Positions 7,547-16,863 of a stretch of DNA of 64,000 bases are shown in pieces. Each line of letters starts with the position of its first letter. Position 1 is the stretch's first letter. Made by a program: the position numbers and the translations under genes. Below the pieces are notes generated by a model that saw nothing but the letters and a program-made list of their open reading frames with translations, had not been told where the DNA came from and searched no databases. This DNA is from an uncultured Lachnospiraceae bacterium. GTDB taxonomy: Bacteria > Bacillota > Clostridia > Lachnospirales > Lachnospiraceae. The stretch is taken from assembly GCA_910584965.1 (NCBI GenBank), contig CAJUDZ010000008.1, positions 66,880-130,879 of the forward strand. The letters run 5' to 3'.

Positions 7547-9322
7547 TTATTCAGCCGAAAACTGTGCCATATAAAGCTGATAATAAACGCCTTTTTTCGC
7601 AAGAAGCTGCTGTGCGTTTCCTTCTTCCACGATGTGCCCGTCATCCACCACAAAAATACGGTCGGCATGCTGGATTGTGGAAAGCCTGTGGGCGATGACA
7701 AAAGAAGTCCTGCCCTCCAGAAGGTTCTCAATACCGCGCTGTACCAGAATTTCCGTTTTCGTATCGATGCTGGAAGTCGCTTCATCCAGCACGAGAATCT
7801 TCGGCATGGAAACCATCGTCCGTGCAAACGCGAGAAGCTGCTTCTGGCCGATGGACAGGCCGCCGCCCCGTTCGGAAAGCTCCGTATCATAGCCTTTTTC
7901 CAGCTTCATAATAAAGTCATGGGCATTGACCGCCTTTGCCGCCGCGATAACCTCCTCGTCGGATGCGTCCAGCTTTCCATAACGTATGTTATCTTTTATT
8001 GTCCCGGAAAAAAGAAAGTTATCCTGCGTCATGATGCCCATTTGTCTGCGCAGACTTTCGATGGACACCTTTTTTACATCTTTTCCGTCAATCAGCACTT
8101 TTCCCTCCTGCACGTCATAGAAGCGGCTGATCAGGTTGACGATCGTGGATTTCCCGGCGCCCGTCGGCCCGACAAGCGCAATGGTCTCTCCCGGCCGAAT
8201 CCGGAAGCTCACGTCATCCAGCACTTTTACCTTGCCGTCATAGGAAAAACTCACATGTTCAAATGTGACTTCTCCCGTAATTTCCGGCATTTCTTCCACA
8301 TCCGCCTCATCCGCGATGGCCGGCGGCGTATCGAGTATCTCGAAAATCCGCTCCGCTCCCGCAATGTTTGTAACAAGCTGGTTGTAAAAATTGCTGATAT
8401 TCTGAATCGGATGCCAGAACATCGACAAATAGGTGCTGAATGCGATAAACGTACCAATAGATACTTCTTCCACACCCAGAATCACAATTCCTGTGAAGTA
8501 CAGGAGAATACATCCGAGCCCCCAGGAAAAATCGATCACGGAGCCGAACGCGTCGCTGAGCCTGACCGCGTTGATAAAAGCGCCCCTGTGCTCTCCGATC
8601 AGCTCGTCAAAGGTATCTCTCGTCTCTTCCTGCGCATGAAAACTCTGAATAATCCGGATGCCCGCCATATCCTCATGAATGAAGGCATTCAGGTTCGCGG
8701 ACTTTTTCCGGAAGATCTGCCAGCGCGGATGAGCCTTGACTTCGATAAAAATCATTCCCGCCATCATCAGCGGCAGGGACAGCATGGAGGCAAACGCAAG
8801 TTTCGGATTTTTATAAATCATGATCGCCACAACCGCGACGATCGTAAAGCCGTCCGGTATCAGCGTCGTCACGCAGTTGGAAAGCACATTTTTCAGGGAA
8901 TTGATATCCCCGATAATTCTCGACAGGATTTTTCCGGTAGGCCGGCTGTCAAAAAATTGAAAATCCAGCTTCTGGATATGGGTGTACAGTTCCTGCCGTA
9001 TCGTCAGCAGTATCTGGTTGCACACCTTCGCCATAATATACATCCGCAGCTTGATCACCACCACAAGCAGCAGATTCAGCGCCAACGCCGCGAGCAGAAG
9101 TCTGTACAGTCCATGAATGTCTCCGACCGCAATATGTTCGTCGATCGCCGTTTCCATAATCAGCGGATTCAACAGGCTGACCACCACGCCGTAGCCCATG
9201 ATCAGAAGCACAAGCACGATCTGCCACCGGTAGGCGAGCAGATAGGAAAACAGTCTTTTCAATGTCTGTGCTTTGCTTCGTTCCACGCTTTTTTCGTCGT
9301 CTTTATAAGAATTGACCGCCAT
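7547..9322 (-). CDS. ABC exporter, fused permease-ATPase half-transporter (catalytic-site subunit)
   Basis: A 591-residue exporter half-transporter. The first ~30 residues are charged, then come the six-helix domain (about 30-330) and the ATPase. Walker A is VGPTGAGKST, the signature is the variant LSIGQKQLL, and Walker B ends ILVLDEATSSID with the canonical catalytic Glu. Three bases separate it from the preceding gene, whose Walker B is degenerate (DDSTS), so the two very likely form an asymmetric heterodimer like TM287/288 or LmrCD. Substrate unknown; multidrug or peptide export is possible. Confidence 0.93.
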   Translation of the reverse strand: MAVNSYKDDEKSVERSKAQTLKRLFSYLLAYRWQIVLVLLIMGYGVVVSLLNPLIMETAIDEHIAVGDIHGLYRLLLAALALNLLLVVVIKLRMYIMAKVCNQILLTIRQELYTHIQKLDFQFFDSRPTGKILSRIIGDINSLKNVLSNCVTTLIPDGFTIVAVVAIMIYKNPKLAFASMLSLPLMMAGMIFIEVKAHPRWQIFRKKSANLNAFIHEDMAGIRIIQSFHAQEETRDTFDELIGEHRGAFINAVRLSDAFGSVIDFSWGLGCILLYFTGIVILGVEEVSIGTFIAFSTYLSMFWHPIQNISNFYNQLVTNIAGAERIFEILDTPPAIADEADVEEMPEITGEVTFEHVSFSYDGKVKVLDDVSFRIRPGETIALVGPTGAGKSTIVNLISRFYDVQEGKVLIDGKDVKKVSIESLRRQMGIMTQDNFLFSGTIKDNIRYGKLDASDEEVIAAAKAVNAHDFIMKLEKGYDTELSERGGGLSIGQKQLLAFARTMVSMPKILVLDEATSSIDTKTEILVQRGIENLLEGRTSFVIAHRLSTIQHADRIFVVDDGHIVEEGNAQQLLAKKGVYYQLYMAQFSAE

Positions 9323-9325
9323 AGT

Positions 9326-11059
9326 CTACGCCTCCTTTCTCTCCAGAACATCCCCGTACTGGGCATAATATGTCTCATAGTATAATCCTTTTTGTTTCAG
9401 CAGGCTTTCGTGGGTTCCACGCTCCGCGATGCCGCCGTCCTGAAGCACCAGAATTTCGTCCGCATGGCGTACCGCGCTGATACGGTGCGCAATAATAATT
9501 TTTGTCGTATCCGTCAGCGTTTCCAGTGTTTCCTGTATCAGATGTTCGGTTTCCATGTCCAGTGCGGACGTGGAATCGTCCAGAATCAGAATCGGATCCC
9601 TTTTGGAAAGCGCCCGCGCAATGCTGATACGCTGTTTCTGTCCGCCGGAAAGGCCCACGCCCCGTTCTCCGATGACCGTTTCATACTGCCGCTCCATCCG
9701 CTCGATAAAGCCGCTCGCCTGCGCATCCGTCGATGCTTTCCGCACCGCCTGATAATCCGTCGTACTCTTCTTGCCAAGTTTGATATTCTCGTTGATCGTA
9801 TCCGAAAACAGGAATACATCCTGTGTCACGCTGCTGATATTCGTCCGAAGCTGCTCCAGGGAAAGCTGCCTGATATCCACGCCGTCGATGGAGATCGTGC
9901 CGCCCGTCGCATCATACATCCTCTGCAGCAGCTGTACAATCGACGTTTTTCCCGCACCGGTTGCCCCCATGATGCCGAGCGTTTTTCCCGGTTCCAGCGT
10001 GAAAGAGATGTCATGCAGGATTTCATACATATCCGCCTTGTGGAATGATACATTGTCAAAGCATATTTTTCCCTGCATTTTATCCAGCACTACCGGCTCT
10101 TCAGCTTCCCGGATGCTGGGCGTTTCCTGATAGATCTTTTTAATTTTCTTATTGGAAGCGACCGCCGAGGAAAAACTGTTTGTCAGCCAGCCGAGCATTT
10201 CCATCGGCCATACAATATTGTTGGAATATTCCACAAATGCTGTCATTTCGCCGAGCGTCATCTCTCCCGCGATTACAAACCGGCCGCCGACCAGTATGGT
10301 CAAAATGGGAAGCAGCTTGGAAACGACCGAAAAATAGGGGTCATATTTCACAAACAGCTTCGACTGTTTCATATTCAGGTCATAATACCTTTTGTTGTGG
10401 GAAAGGAATTTCCCGATTTCGAACTTCTCTCTCGCAAAAGCCTTAACGGTCCGCACGCCTGCCAGATTTTCTTCCGCCACCGTATTCAGAGCGGCGTTTT
10501 CTTCGCTGATCTCTTCATAGACCGCGCCCAGCTTTTTCTCCATGACGATCGCGATCGTTCCGCAGAAAAACATCGCCGCCGTCGGAATCAGCGCCAGTTT
10601 CCAGTTCAGCATATACATGCACACCAGCACGATGCCCGTATGATAAAACACCTCGATCAGAAGCATCCCGACAAATCCAAGCGCATCCCATATGATGTCG
10701 ATATCTTCTTTGACGCGGGCCATCAGCTCTCCCGTGTTTGTCCTGTCAAAAAAATCCGCGCTCAGAGACTGGATATGTACGAACAAATCCCGGCGCATCT
10801 GAGCCGAAATTTTGGAACCCACCCGGTCAAAAGTATACTCCTTGATGTACTGGAACGTACATCTTCCCAGGCCAATGCCCAGAAATCCAAGCAGCAGATA
10901 TTTCAGTTTCCCCATATTTCCGCCGACGATGACATCGTCCACAACGGATTTGGTCAGCCGCGGCGCCATCATGTCCAGCGTTACCGCAATCAGAAGCGAA
11001 GCTACCGCAAGCAAATAAGGCATTTTATTTTCCCAGAGATACGTTGATATTTTTTTCAT
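9326..11059 (-). CDS. ABC exporter, fused permease-ATPase half-transporter (degenerate-site subunit)
   Basis: A 577-residue half-transporter beginning MKKISTYLWENKMPYL. The start is set by AAAGGAG 11 bases upstream; a second ATG nine bases earlier sits too close to it. Six transmembrane helices are followed by Walker A GIMGATGAGKTS, signature LSGGQKQR and Walker B ILILDDSTSALD. The Asp after the Walker B Asp marks the non-catalytic site of a heterodimer with the next gene. The transcript appears to start at 11441-11469 and to include the small ORF at 11244-11396. Confidence 0.92.
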   Translation of the reverse strand: MKKISTYLWENKMPYLLAVASLLIAVTLDMMAPRLTKSVVDDVIVGGNMGKLKYLLLGFLGIGLGRCTFQYIKEYTFDRVGSKISAQMRRDLFVHIQSLSADFFDRTNTGELMARVKEDIDIIWDALGFVGMLLIEVFYHTGIVLVCMYMLNWKLALIPTAAMFFCGTIAIVMEKKLGAVYEEISEENAALNTVAEENLAGVRTVKAFAREKFEIGKFLSHNKRYYDLNMKQSKLFVKYDPYFSVVSKLLPILTILVGGRFVIAGEMTLGEMTAFVEYSNNIVWPMEMLGWLTNSFSSAVASNKKIKKIYQETPSIREAEEPVVLDKMQGKICFDNVSFHKADMYEILHDISFTLEPGKTLGIMGATGAGKTSIVQLLQRMYDATGGTISIDGVDIRQLSLEQLRTNISSVTQDVFLFSDTINENIKLGKKSTTDYQAVRKASTDAQASGFIERMERQYETVIGERGVGLSGGQKQRISIARALSKRDPILILDDSTSALDMETEHLIQETLETLTDTTKIIIAHRISAVRHADEILVLQDGGIAERGTHESLLKQKGLYYETYYAQYGDVLERKEA

Positions 11060-11243
11060 TGCTTTCATTTCTCCTTTTTTCGTCTGCACACATGCTGTCA
11101 AATGCCGTCCCGCCGCGATCAGGGCAATTTCCTGAACAGCAAAAAACAGCCGCTGCTGAAATAGCCCGCGACTGTTTGTCTCATACACATCTTATTCGGT
11201 TTCTCTCCATCTTCTTTCCCCGTTTCCCGGTTCTTCTGCCTGC

Positions 11244-11396
11244 TCACCGGTACATAAAAAAATATGGACAGTCCCAAATAAATACGGAGGCCATTTCGTA
11301 CTTTCTGAATTTCCTGTTTCCTGTTCTGTTATTCCGGGTAAATCCTGCTCCGGATTTCATATCCTGGTGTAACGCAAAACGTGTTGACATACTCAT
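11244..11396 (-). CDS. Possible 50-residue leader protein upstream of the ABC exporter
   Basis: An open frame of 50 codons (starts MSMSTRFALHQDMKSG, ends CPYFFMYR) begins ATG with a perfect AAAGGAGG ribosome site and is the first ORF after a good promoter (11441-11469). No family is recognised. It is rich in basic and aromatic residues with no clear membrane segment. It may be a small regulatory or leader peptide for the exporter genes that begin 185 bases downstream. The strong start signals are the only evidence that it is translated. Confidence 0.45.
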   Translation of the reverse strand: MSMSTRFALHQDMKSGAGFTRNNRTGNRKFRKYEMASVFIWDCPYFFMYR

Positions 11397-11440
11397 GACC
11401 TCCTTTCTCAAAATTCTCAGTTTACTGTAACGTACTTGCT

Positions 11441-11469
11441 ATCATAAAGGATTCTTTTGCAAAAGTCAA
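11441..11469 (-). promoter_or_regulatory. SigA-type promoter of the second ABC exporter operon
   Basis: Minus-strand TTGACT (11469-11464), 17 bp, TATGAT (11446-11441). It is well placed for the 50-codon leader ORF and the two exporter genes. The remaining leader, 11060-11243, shows no recognisable riboswitch. Confidence 0.7.
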
Positions 11470-11506
11470 CCATCCTTTTCCAAAAAAATCGAAAATAACA
11501 TTTCTC

Positions 11507-12817
11507 CTATTTCTCCATCTTCCAGAAAAACGCGCTGTATGGCGGAAGTTCGCTGCCTCCTCCGAAATCATGCTTCTCTCCGCTGATCAGGTCAACGGCC
11601 ATGCCGCATCCCGCATCGAAATGCGCCGTATAACGCTCGCTGTCCGCGTTGATGGCAACGAGAACGCGCTCGTTGTCCGATTTTCTTTCAAAAATACACT
11701 GTTTATTCGTCAGCACAACAGAACGGAAAGCACCGTAATTCAACGCCTCCGAGTCCTTCTTCGCTTCCGCAAGCGCGTGGATAAAATCGCACAGCTCATT
11801 CCACTCGGGTTCTTCAAAGCAGGCCCGCAGAGCCGGATCTCCCTCGCTCTTATGCGCCTTCGTTCCCCACTCGCTGCCATAATAAACACAGGGAATGCCG
11901 GGCATGCCGAAGCAGAGCGCATAAATCAGCGGCAGATGCTTCTCGTTCGTCAAAACGCTGGCAACCCGCGTCACATCATGATTATCCACAAAGGACAGCA
12001 TATGTTTACCCCGGTATAACGTCCAGTTCTCCGGTCCGAACTGCCGCAGCAGGGAATGTACGATTTCGAACATATTCATGCTGTTAAAACTGGAAAACAG
12101 CCCCTTGTAACACTCGTAATTCGTAACGGAATGCAGCATGCCGTCGTTCATCCACTGGTTATAATCGCCGTGCAGTGTCTCCCCAAGCAGATAAAAATCC
12201 GGTTTCAGCCCGTCGCAGAATCCCCTCAGCCTGCGCAGAAAATCATGATCGAGGCAGTAAGCCACATCCAGACGCAGCCCGTCAATATCAAATTCTTCCA
12301 CCCAGCCCTTTATGCTGTCAAAAATATGGCGGATCACGTCTTCATGGCGCAGGTTCAGCTTCACCAGATCATAATTGCCTTCCCAGCCTTCATACCACAG
12401 GCCGTCGTTGTAGTTGGAATTGCCGTCAAAGCTGATGTGGAACCAGTCTTTGTAGGGAGAATCCCAACGCTTCTGCAAAACGTCCTGAAAAGCCCAGAAT
12501 CCCCTTCCCACATGATTAAACACGCCGTCCAGCACTACTTTAATGCCGTTTTCATGCAGATTCTTACAAACCTCCGCGAAATCCCCGTTGGTTCCGAGAC
12601 GACAGTCGATCTTATGGTAATCTCTCGTATTATACCCATGCGTATCGGATTCAAAAACCGGAGAAAAATAGACCGCATTGATTCCCAGCTTCTTCATATG
12701 TGGAATCCAGTCGTTCACTTTTCGTATCCTGGAATTTAATACACCATCGTTCTCAAAAGGAGCCCCGCAGAACCCCAACGGATATATCTGATAAAAAACA
12801 CTTTCATAAGCCCACAT
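11507..12817 (-). CDS. GH13 alpha-amylase family glycoside hydrolase
   Basis: A 436-residue cytoplasmic enzyme (no signal peptide) with the GH13 barrel. Conserved regions are DGVFNHVG (about 97-104), GLRLDVA with nucleophile D184, LLGETLHG with acid/base E213, and FVDNHDVTR with D281. It is compact, with a short C-terminal beta domain and no N-terminal carbohydrate module, the shape of intracellular maltodextrin- or cyclomaltodextrin-degrading enzymes (neopullulanase/maltogenic type). Exact specificity cannot be set. Weak ribosome site (AGAGGAAAAG). It stands alone, with no maltose transporter nearby. Confidence 0.92.
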   Translation of the reverse strand: MWAYESVFYQIYPLGFCGAPFENDGVLNSRIRKVNDWIPHMKKLGINAVYFSPVFESDTHGYNTRDYHKIDCRLGTNGDFAEVCKNLHENGIKVVLDGVFNHVGRGFWAFQDVLQKRWDSPYKDWFHISFDGNSNYNDGLWYEGWEGNYDLVKLNLRHEDVIRHIFDSIKGWVEEFDIDGLRLDVAYCLDHDFLRRLRGFCDGLKPDFYLLGETLHGDYNQWMNDGMLHSVTNYECYKGLFSSFNSMNMFEIVHSLLRQFGPENWTLYRGKHMLSFVDNHDVTRVASVLTNEKHLPLIYALCFGMPGIPCVYYGSEWGTKAHKSEGDPALRACFEEPEWNELCDFIHALAEAKKDSEALNYGAFRSVVLTNKQCIFERKSDNERVLVAINADSERYTAHFDAGCGMAVDLISGEKHDFGGGSELPPYSAFFWKMEK

Positions 12818-12977
12818 TTTCTTTTCCTCTTTTCACTTTTTTGCTTTCTCGAAAAAGTATAACACATTTTCGACGGAATAGGAATAAAAAGATTTCAATG
12901 CCGCTCCCGGACGCCGGTTCCGAGTTCCTATTGACCAGATCGGTATTTTTTTTCCACATAAATTTTGATTGACCGAC

Positions 12978-13060
12978 TTATCCACAGTTTTTCTGACGAT
13001 TTTGTAAGAAAATATACGAAAAAGATAAAGAAATCCCCAATTTCCACAGAGTTATCCACA
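12978..13060. promoter_or_regulatory. Two consensus DnaA boxes
   Basis: TTATCCACA occurs at 12978-12986 and again at 13052-13060, both on the plus strand, in the 382-bp gap between the divergent amylase and nfo genes; a related TTTTCCACATAA lies near 12953. Two perfect boxes in one AT-rich gap is more than expected by chance. No AT-rich DUE plus initiator gene is present, so this is more likely a DnaA titration or regulatory site than an origin. Confidence 0.5.
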
Positions 13061-13199
13061 TATGACATATGTGTCATACATTTATGACTCTCATTCCATA
13101 TTTAGACAATTCCAACTTAATATGAAAATATTCTATACATTCATCCCGGAATGGTATAAAATAAATATCCGTAAAAACTACGGAAAGGAATATCTGATT

Positions 13200-14051
13200 A
13201 TGTTAAAACTCGGTTCCCATGTCAGCATGAGCGGCAAGGAAATGCTGCTCGCCTCCGCCAAAGAAGCGGTCTCTTACGATGCCGATACCTTCATGGTCTA
13301 CACAGGCGCACCCCAGAATACGAAACGGAAAGAAATCTCCGCATTGCAGATTGAACCCGCCTGGGAGTATATGAAAGCCCACCAAATTCAGGAATTTGTC
13401 GTGCATGCGCCTTATATTATCAATTTGGCCAACTCGGTCAATCCCGAAACATGGCAGCTCGCCGTGGAATTTCTGGCTCTGGAAATAGAACGCACGAAAG
13501 CAATGGGCAGTCAAATCCTGATACTGCATCCCGGTTCCCATGTAGGCGCCGGCGTAAAAACCGGTATTGACCGAATCGCTCAAGGACTGAATGAAGTATT
13601 ACAGGACAGCTCCTGTTTCATTGCGCTGGAAACAATGGCCGGAAAAGGCTCTGAAATCGGACGCAGTTTTGAAGAACTCGCCGAAATTTATGACAGAGTA
13701 AATCATAATGAAAAACTGCGCGTCTGCCTGGATTTATGCCATTTGAACGACGCCGGATACGATGTGAAAAATGATTTCGACAGCGTCATTGACCGGTTTG
13801 ATAAACTGATCGGAAAAGAAAATGCGGCAGTCATGCACGTCAACGACAGCAAAAACGAATGCGGCACAGGAAAGGACCGCCACGCCAACATCGGTCAGGG
13901 CACGATCGGCCTTCCCGCCCTCCGCTATGCCGTGCATCACCCGGCCTTCCCCGATCTCCCCAAAATTCTGGAGACCCCCTACATACCGTCCGACAAGGAT
14001 CCGGAGAAGAAAGTCGCCCCTTATAAAGAGGAAATCCGGCTGCTGCGGTAG
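13200..14051 (+). CDS. nfo: Deoxyribonuclease IV (AP endonuclease)
   Basis: A 283-residue TIM-barrel endonuclease IV. The start MLKLGSHVSMSGKEMLL is fixed by AAAGGA upstream and by homology (G-S-H at the N-terminus). Metal-ligand motifs are visible along the chain: FVVHAPYIINLA, LILHPGSHVG, IALETMAGKG, VCLDLCHLNDAGYD, MHVNDSKNECGTGKDRHANIGQG and a C-terminal ILETP. It cleaves abasic sites in base excision repair. It is monocistronic and converges on the helicase-nuclease gene; their ends are separated only by palindromic element B. Confidence 0.96.
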   Translation: MLKLGSHVSMSGKEMLLASAKEAVSYDADTFMVYTGAPQNTKRKEISALQIEPAWEYMKAHQIQEFVVHAPYIINLANSVNPETWQLAVEFLALEIERTKAMGSQILILHPGSHVGAGVKTGIDRIAQGLNEVLQDSSCFIALETMAGKGSEIGRSFEELAEIYDRVNHNEKLRVCLDLCHLNDAGYDVKNDFDSVIDRFDKLIGKENAAVMHVNDSKNECGTGKDRHANIGQGTIGLPALRYAVHHPAFPDLPKILETPYIPSDKDPEKKVAPYKEEIRLLR

Positions 14052-14058
14052 TATTCAA

Positions 14059-14263
14059 TAACGGAAAAAACGGGCGGGACGAAAAAGACGTAGACGGGAG
14101 CACATACATTCCAAAAGGAACCCCTTTGAGGAAGTCGGTACTTGGCGAAGTATTTTTGAGCCTGGTACCGTTACTTCCGAAGCGGAGCGGAAGCGTGGTG
14201 ACGTTGGAATGTATGTGCCCCCGCCCCACCACGCCTCTTTTGCTCCGCCCGGTTTTTCCGTTA
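14059..14263. repeat. Large intergenic palindromic element, copy B
   Basis: It fills the gap between the converging nfo and helicase genes. Outer arms TAACGGAAAAA.CGGGCGG (from 14059) and CCGCCCGGTTTTTCCGTTA (ending 14263); inner arms GCACATACATTCCAA around 14100-14114 and TTGGAATGTATGTGC around 14204-14218. Read on the minus strand the core is CACGCTTCCGCTCCGC, then AACGGTACCAGGCTCAAA, then GCCAAGTACCGACTTCC. This is the same order as in copies D and E. Its outer arm includes the helicase stop codon at 14261-14263, so it may also act as a two-way terminator. Confidence 0.75.
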
Positions 14264-16702
14264 CAGCCATTCATTCCAGAACCGCTCAATGCGCTTCGCC
14301 GCCTGGGATATCGAAACGATCTCATAGTTGCTCCATTCCCGCGGGAAAAGGCGCTGATAGGAAGCATTCATAAAGCGCTCGTCCAGCAGGGCGACGATGC
14401 CCACGTCATCCATCGTGCGGATAACGCGGCCCGCAGCCTGCAGCACTTTGTTCATGCCCGGATAACGGTAAGCATAGTCGAAGCCGTTCTCTCCCCACCC
14501 GTCAAAATATTTTTTCAGGATTTCCCGCTCATTGCATACCTGCGGAAGGCCGGTTCCGACAATGATCGCACCGATCAGGCTGTCGTTTTTCAGATCGATT
14601 CCTTCGCTGAAAATACCGCCCATCACGCAGAATCCGATCAGAATTTTTTCCTCTTCCTCCTCGATGTCCATATGAATCACTTCCGACAGGTTGCAGTCCT
14701 CATTTCCCAGAAAACGACCAAGAAACTCTTCTCTGGAGCGCTCGTTCATATAGTCTTCCTGAAGAATGCACTCCATCTGTTCTTCTGCGAAATATTCCAT
14801 AAAACTATCGTATACCTGCCGCAAAAAAGCATGCGAAGGAAAAAAGACCATATAGTTGCCATGTCGGTTCTTCACGATTTCATGAATATAGGAAGCGATG
14901 TTATAATATTCCATCTCACTCCGTCTCGTGTACTTTGTCGTCACGTCGCTTCCGATATAAAGCCCTCTTTTCTCCGGGGAAAACACGGATTTTGCGTAGA
15001 CCTCATAGTCCCCTTCTTCCGCGCCGAGAAGCGTTTTATAATACTGAATCGGCAGGAGTGTGGCAGAAAACAGAATCGTACTGCGCCCCCGCATCATACA
15101 TTCCTGCAGATTTTTGGAGGGATTCACGCAAAACAGCTTTACGATAAAGCTGCCGTCCGGCTCCATCTGGGAAAAGGTTACATAATTTTCGTCCACAAGC
15201 TCATAAATGCTGAGAAAATGCGAAACTTCAAAATAAAATTCCAATACCGTTTTTCGTAACGGGCTTTCCTCCTGATCTTCCAGATAATCTTCCATTCCGC
15301 TGTTCAGCCGGCCGAGCGCCATCGCGAGAGAGGATATGGAAGTCTCCACCCGGTAGTCCTGGCATTCTTTTTTCAGGAGAAGCATTTCCTTATTACACCG
15401 TTCAAGCAGCTTCACAAGCTTGAGAGAATGATCTTTCAGCTCTCTTTTTAACTGTAAAAAGTCTTCCTTGCGCAAAACGGCGCTGTACATCTCCCGTCCC
15501 CGCTCCACAAGATTATGCGCCTCGTCGATCAGAAAAAGATATTCCCCCGTATTTCCTTCCGCAAAAAAACGCTGCAGAAAAACATGCGGGTCAAACACGT
15601 AATTATAATCGCAGATCACCGCATCTGAAAAAAGGCTCATATCCAGACACATTTCGAACGGGCAGACCTGATACTGCCTTGCAAATTCCTCGATCTTTTC
15701 CCGGTGAAAACTGTCGGACTGCGTCAGCAGCGCATACATGGCCGCATTGATTCTGTCATAATGTCCTTTGGCATAAGGACATGCTTCGGGGTTACACTCC
15801 ATTTCCTCCATAAAACATATTTTCTCTTTCGCTGTCAGAATCACCGTCTTAAACTGCAGGCCGTTATTCCGCAGCAGCTGAAAAGCATCTTCCGCAACCG
15901 TTCTCGTAATCGTTTTCGCCGTCAGATAAAAAACCTTCTCCAAAAGCCCTTCTCCGACTGCCTTTACCGCCGGAAAAACCGTGGAAATCGTTTTGCCGAC
16001 GCCGGTCGGCGCCTCGATGAACAGTTTCCGTTTATGGTAAATCGTCCGGTACACGCAGGAAGCCAGCTCCTTCTGCCCTTCCCGGTAAGCAAACGGAAAC
16101 GAAAGCGCCTTGATGGAAGCCTGTCGGATTTCCTGCCACGCGAAACTGTAATCCGTCCATTTTCTGTACTGTTCCATGACGCCGTCAAACCACGCCTGCA
16201 ATTCGGGCAGGGTATATTCATGGTGAAAATAGCGTATCTGCGCGCCGCTCAAATCGGCCGTCTCGGCCATATCCAGCTGACAGTAGGTCATTCTGACCCG
16301 GATTGTCTCCAGTTGATGCTGCACCGCATAAATATAAGCGTAACACTTCGCCTGCGCGAGATGCACCGGAACGGCCTGTTTCATCTTTGCAAGATCACGA
16401 TATGTCCCTTTGATCTCATCGACCGTCACGGATACATGTCCGTCTTCGGAACCCGCCGTACTTTTTTCTTCTATAATAATACCGTCCGCCCGGCCTTCTA
16501 TCAGAACGTCGTATTTTTCCGTCTCATACCGGTAACGCAGACTGACTTCCGCATGATAATCCGCCCCCATCCGCTTCTGAATCATCCTGTGGATGCGGCC
16601 TCCCGCCTGCATGGCATCCGGCGCGGAAGCCCTTCGATTGTCAATATCGCCGGAGCGCAGAATAAACTCCACAAGGCTCCTGACCGAAATCCGAATTTCC
16701 AT
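14261..16702 (-). CDS. XPD/DinG-type DNA helicase with N-terminal nuclease-like domain
   Basis: An 813-residue protein. Residues ~40-180 resemble a RecB/Cas4-like PD-(D/E)XK fold: E...YDVLIEGRADGIIIEE, then VTVDEIKGTY, then HLAQAKCYAYIYA. The helicase follows: Walker A EAPTGVGKTIS, a cysteine cluster (KICFMEEMECNPEACPYA, CPFEMC) for an Fe-S cluster, LIDEAHNLVERG, and C-terminal GRVIRTMDD. This is the family often annotated ATP-dependent DNA helicase in Firmicutes. The start at 16702 (MEIRISVRS) follows GGAAAGGA; the longer frame is less likely. It lies among repair genes and converges with nfo. Confidence 0.88.
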   Translation of the reverse strand: MEIRISVRSLVEFILRSGDIDNRRASAPDAMQAGGRIHRMIQKRMGADYHAEVSLRYRYETEKYDVLIEGRADGIIIEEKSTAGSEDGHVSVTVDEIKGTYRDLAKMKQAVPVHLAQAKCYAYIYAVQHQLETIRVRMTYCQLDMAETADLSGAQIRYFHHEYTLPELQAWFDGVMEQYRKWTDYSFAWQEIRQASIKALSFPFAYREGQKELASCVYRTIYHKRKLFIEAPTGVGKTISTVFPAVKAVGEGLLEKVFYLTAKTITRTVAEDAFQLLRNNGLQFKTVILTAKEKICFMEEMECNPEACPYAKGHYDRINAAMYALLTQSDSFHREKIEEFARQYQVCPFEMCLDMSLFSDAVICDYNYVFDPHVFLQRFFAEGNTGEYLFLIDEAHNLVERGREMYSAVLRKEDFLQLKRELKDHSLKLVKLLERCNKEMLLLKKECQDYRVETSISSLAMALGRLNSGMEDYLEDQEESPLRKTVLEFYFEVSHFLSIYELVDENYVTFSQMEPDGSFIVKLFCVNPSKNLQECMMRGRSTILFSATLLPIQYYKTLLGAEEGDYEVYAKSVFSPEKRGLYIGSDVTTKYTRRSEMEYYNIASYIHEIVKNRHGNYMVFFPSHAFLRQVYDSFMEYFAEEQMECILQEDYMNERSREEFLGRFLGNEDCNLSEVIHMDIEEEEEKILIGFCVMGGIFSEGIDLKNDSLIGAIIVGTGLPQVCNEREILKKYFDGWGENGFDYAYRYPGMNKVLQAAGRVIRTMDDVGIVALLDERFMNASYQRLFPREWSNYEIVSISQAAKRIERFWNEWL

Positions 16703-16767
16703 ACAATGCGTTTTCCTTTCCGTACACATTACGTACACATGATCTCTGATGGCTGTACTGCAAAAAA

Positions 16768-16806
16768 ACTCCCTACTAAGATAGTACGCTATCTTAAATA
16801 GGGAGT
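16768..16806 (-). terminator. Strong terminator of the HPr-like gene
   Basis: ACTCCCTA(CT)AAGATAG...CTATCTTA(AA)TAGGGAGT forms a long hairpin, followed on the minus strand by seven Ts. It ends the HPr-like transcript about 60 bases past its stop. Confidence 0.85.
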
Positions 16807-16863
16807 CAATAAAGCATCCTTACAGTTTTCCTCTTTACACAATCCGCGTGATCATACCGTTTG

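Noticed and set aside
12978..13060. Chromosomal replication origin
   Set aside because: Only two DnaA boxes, and no dnaA, dnaN or DUE-like cluster nearby.
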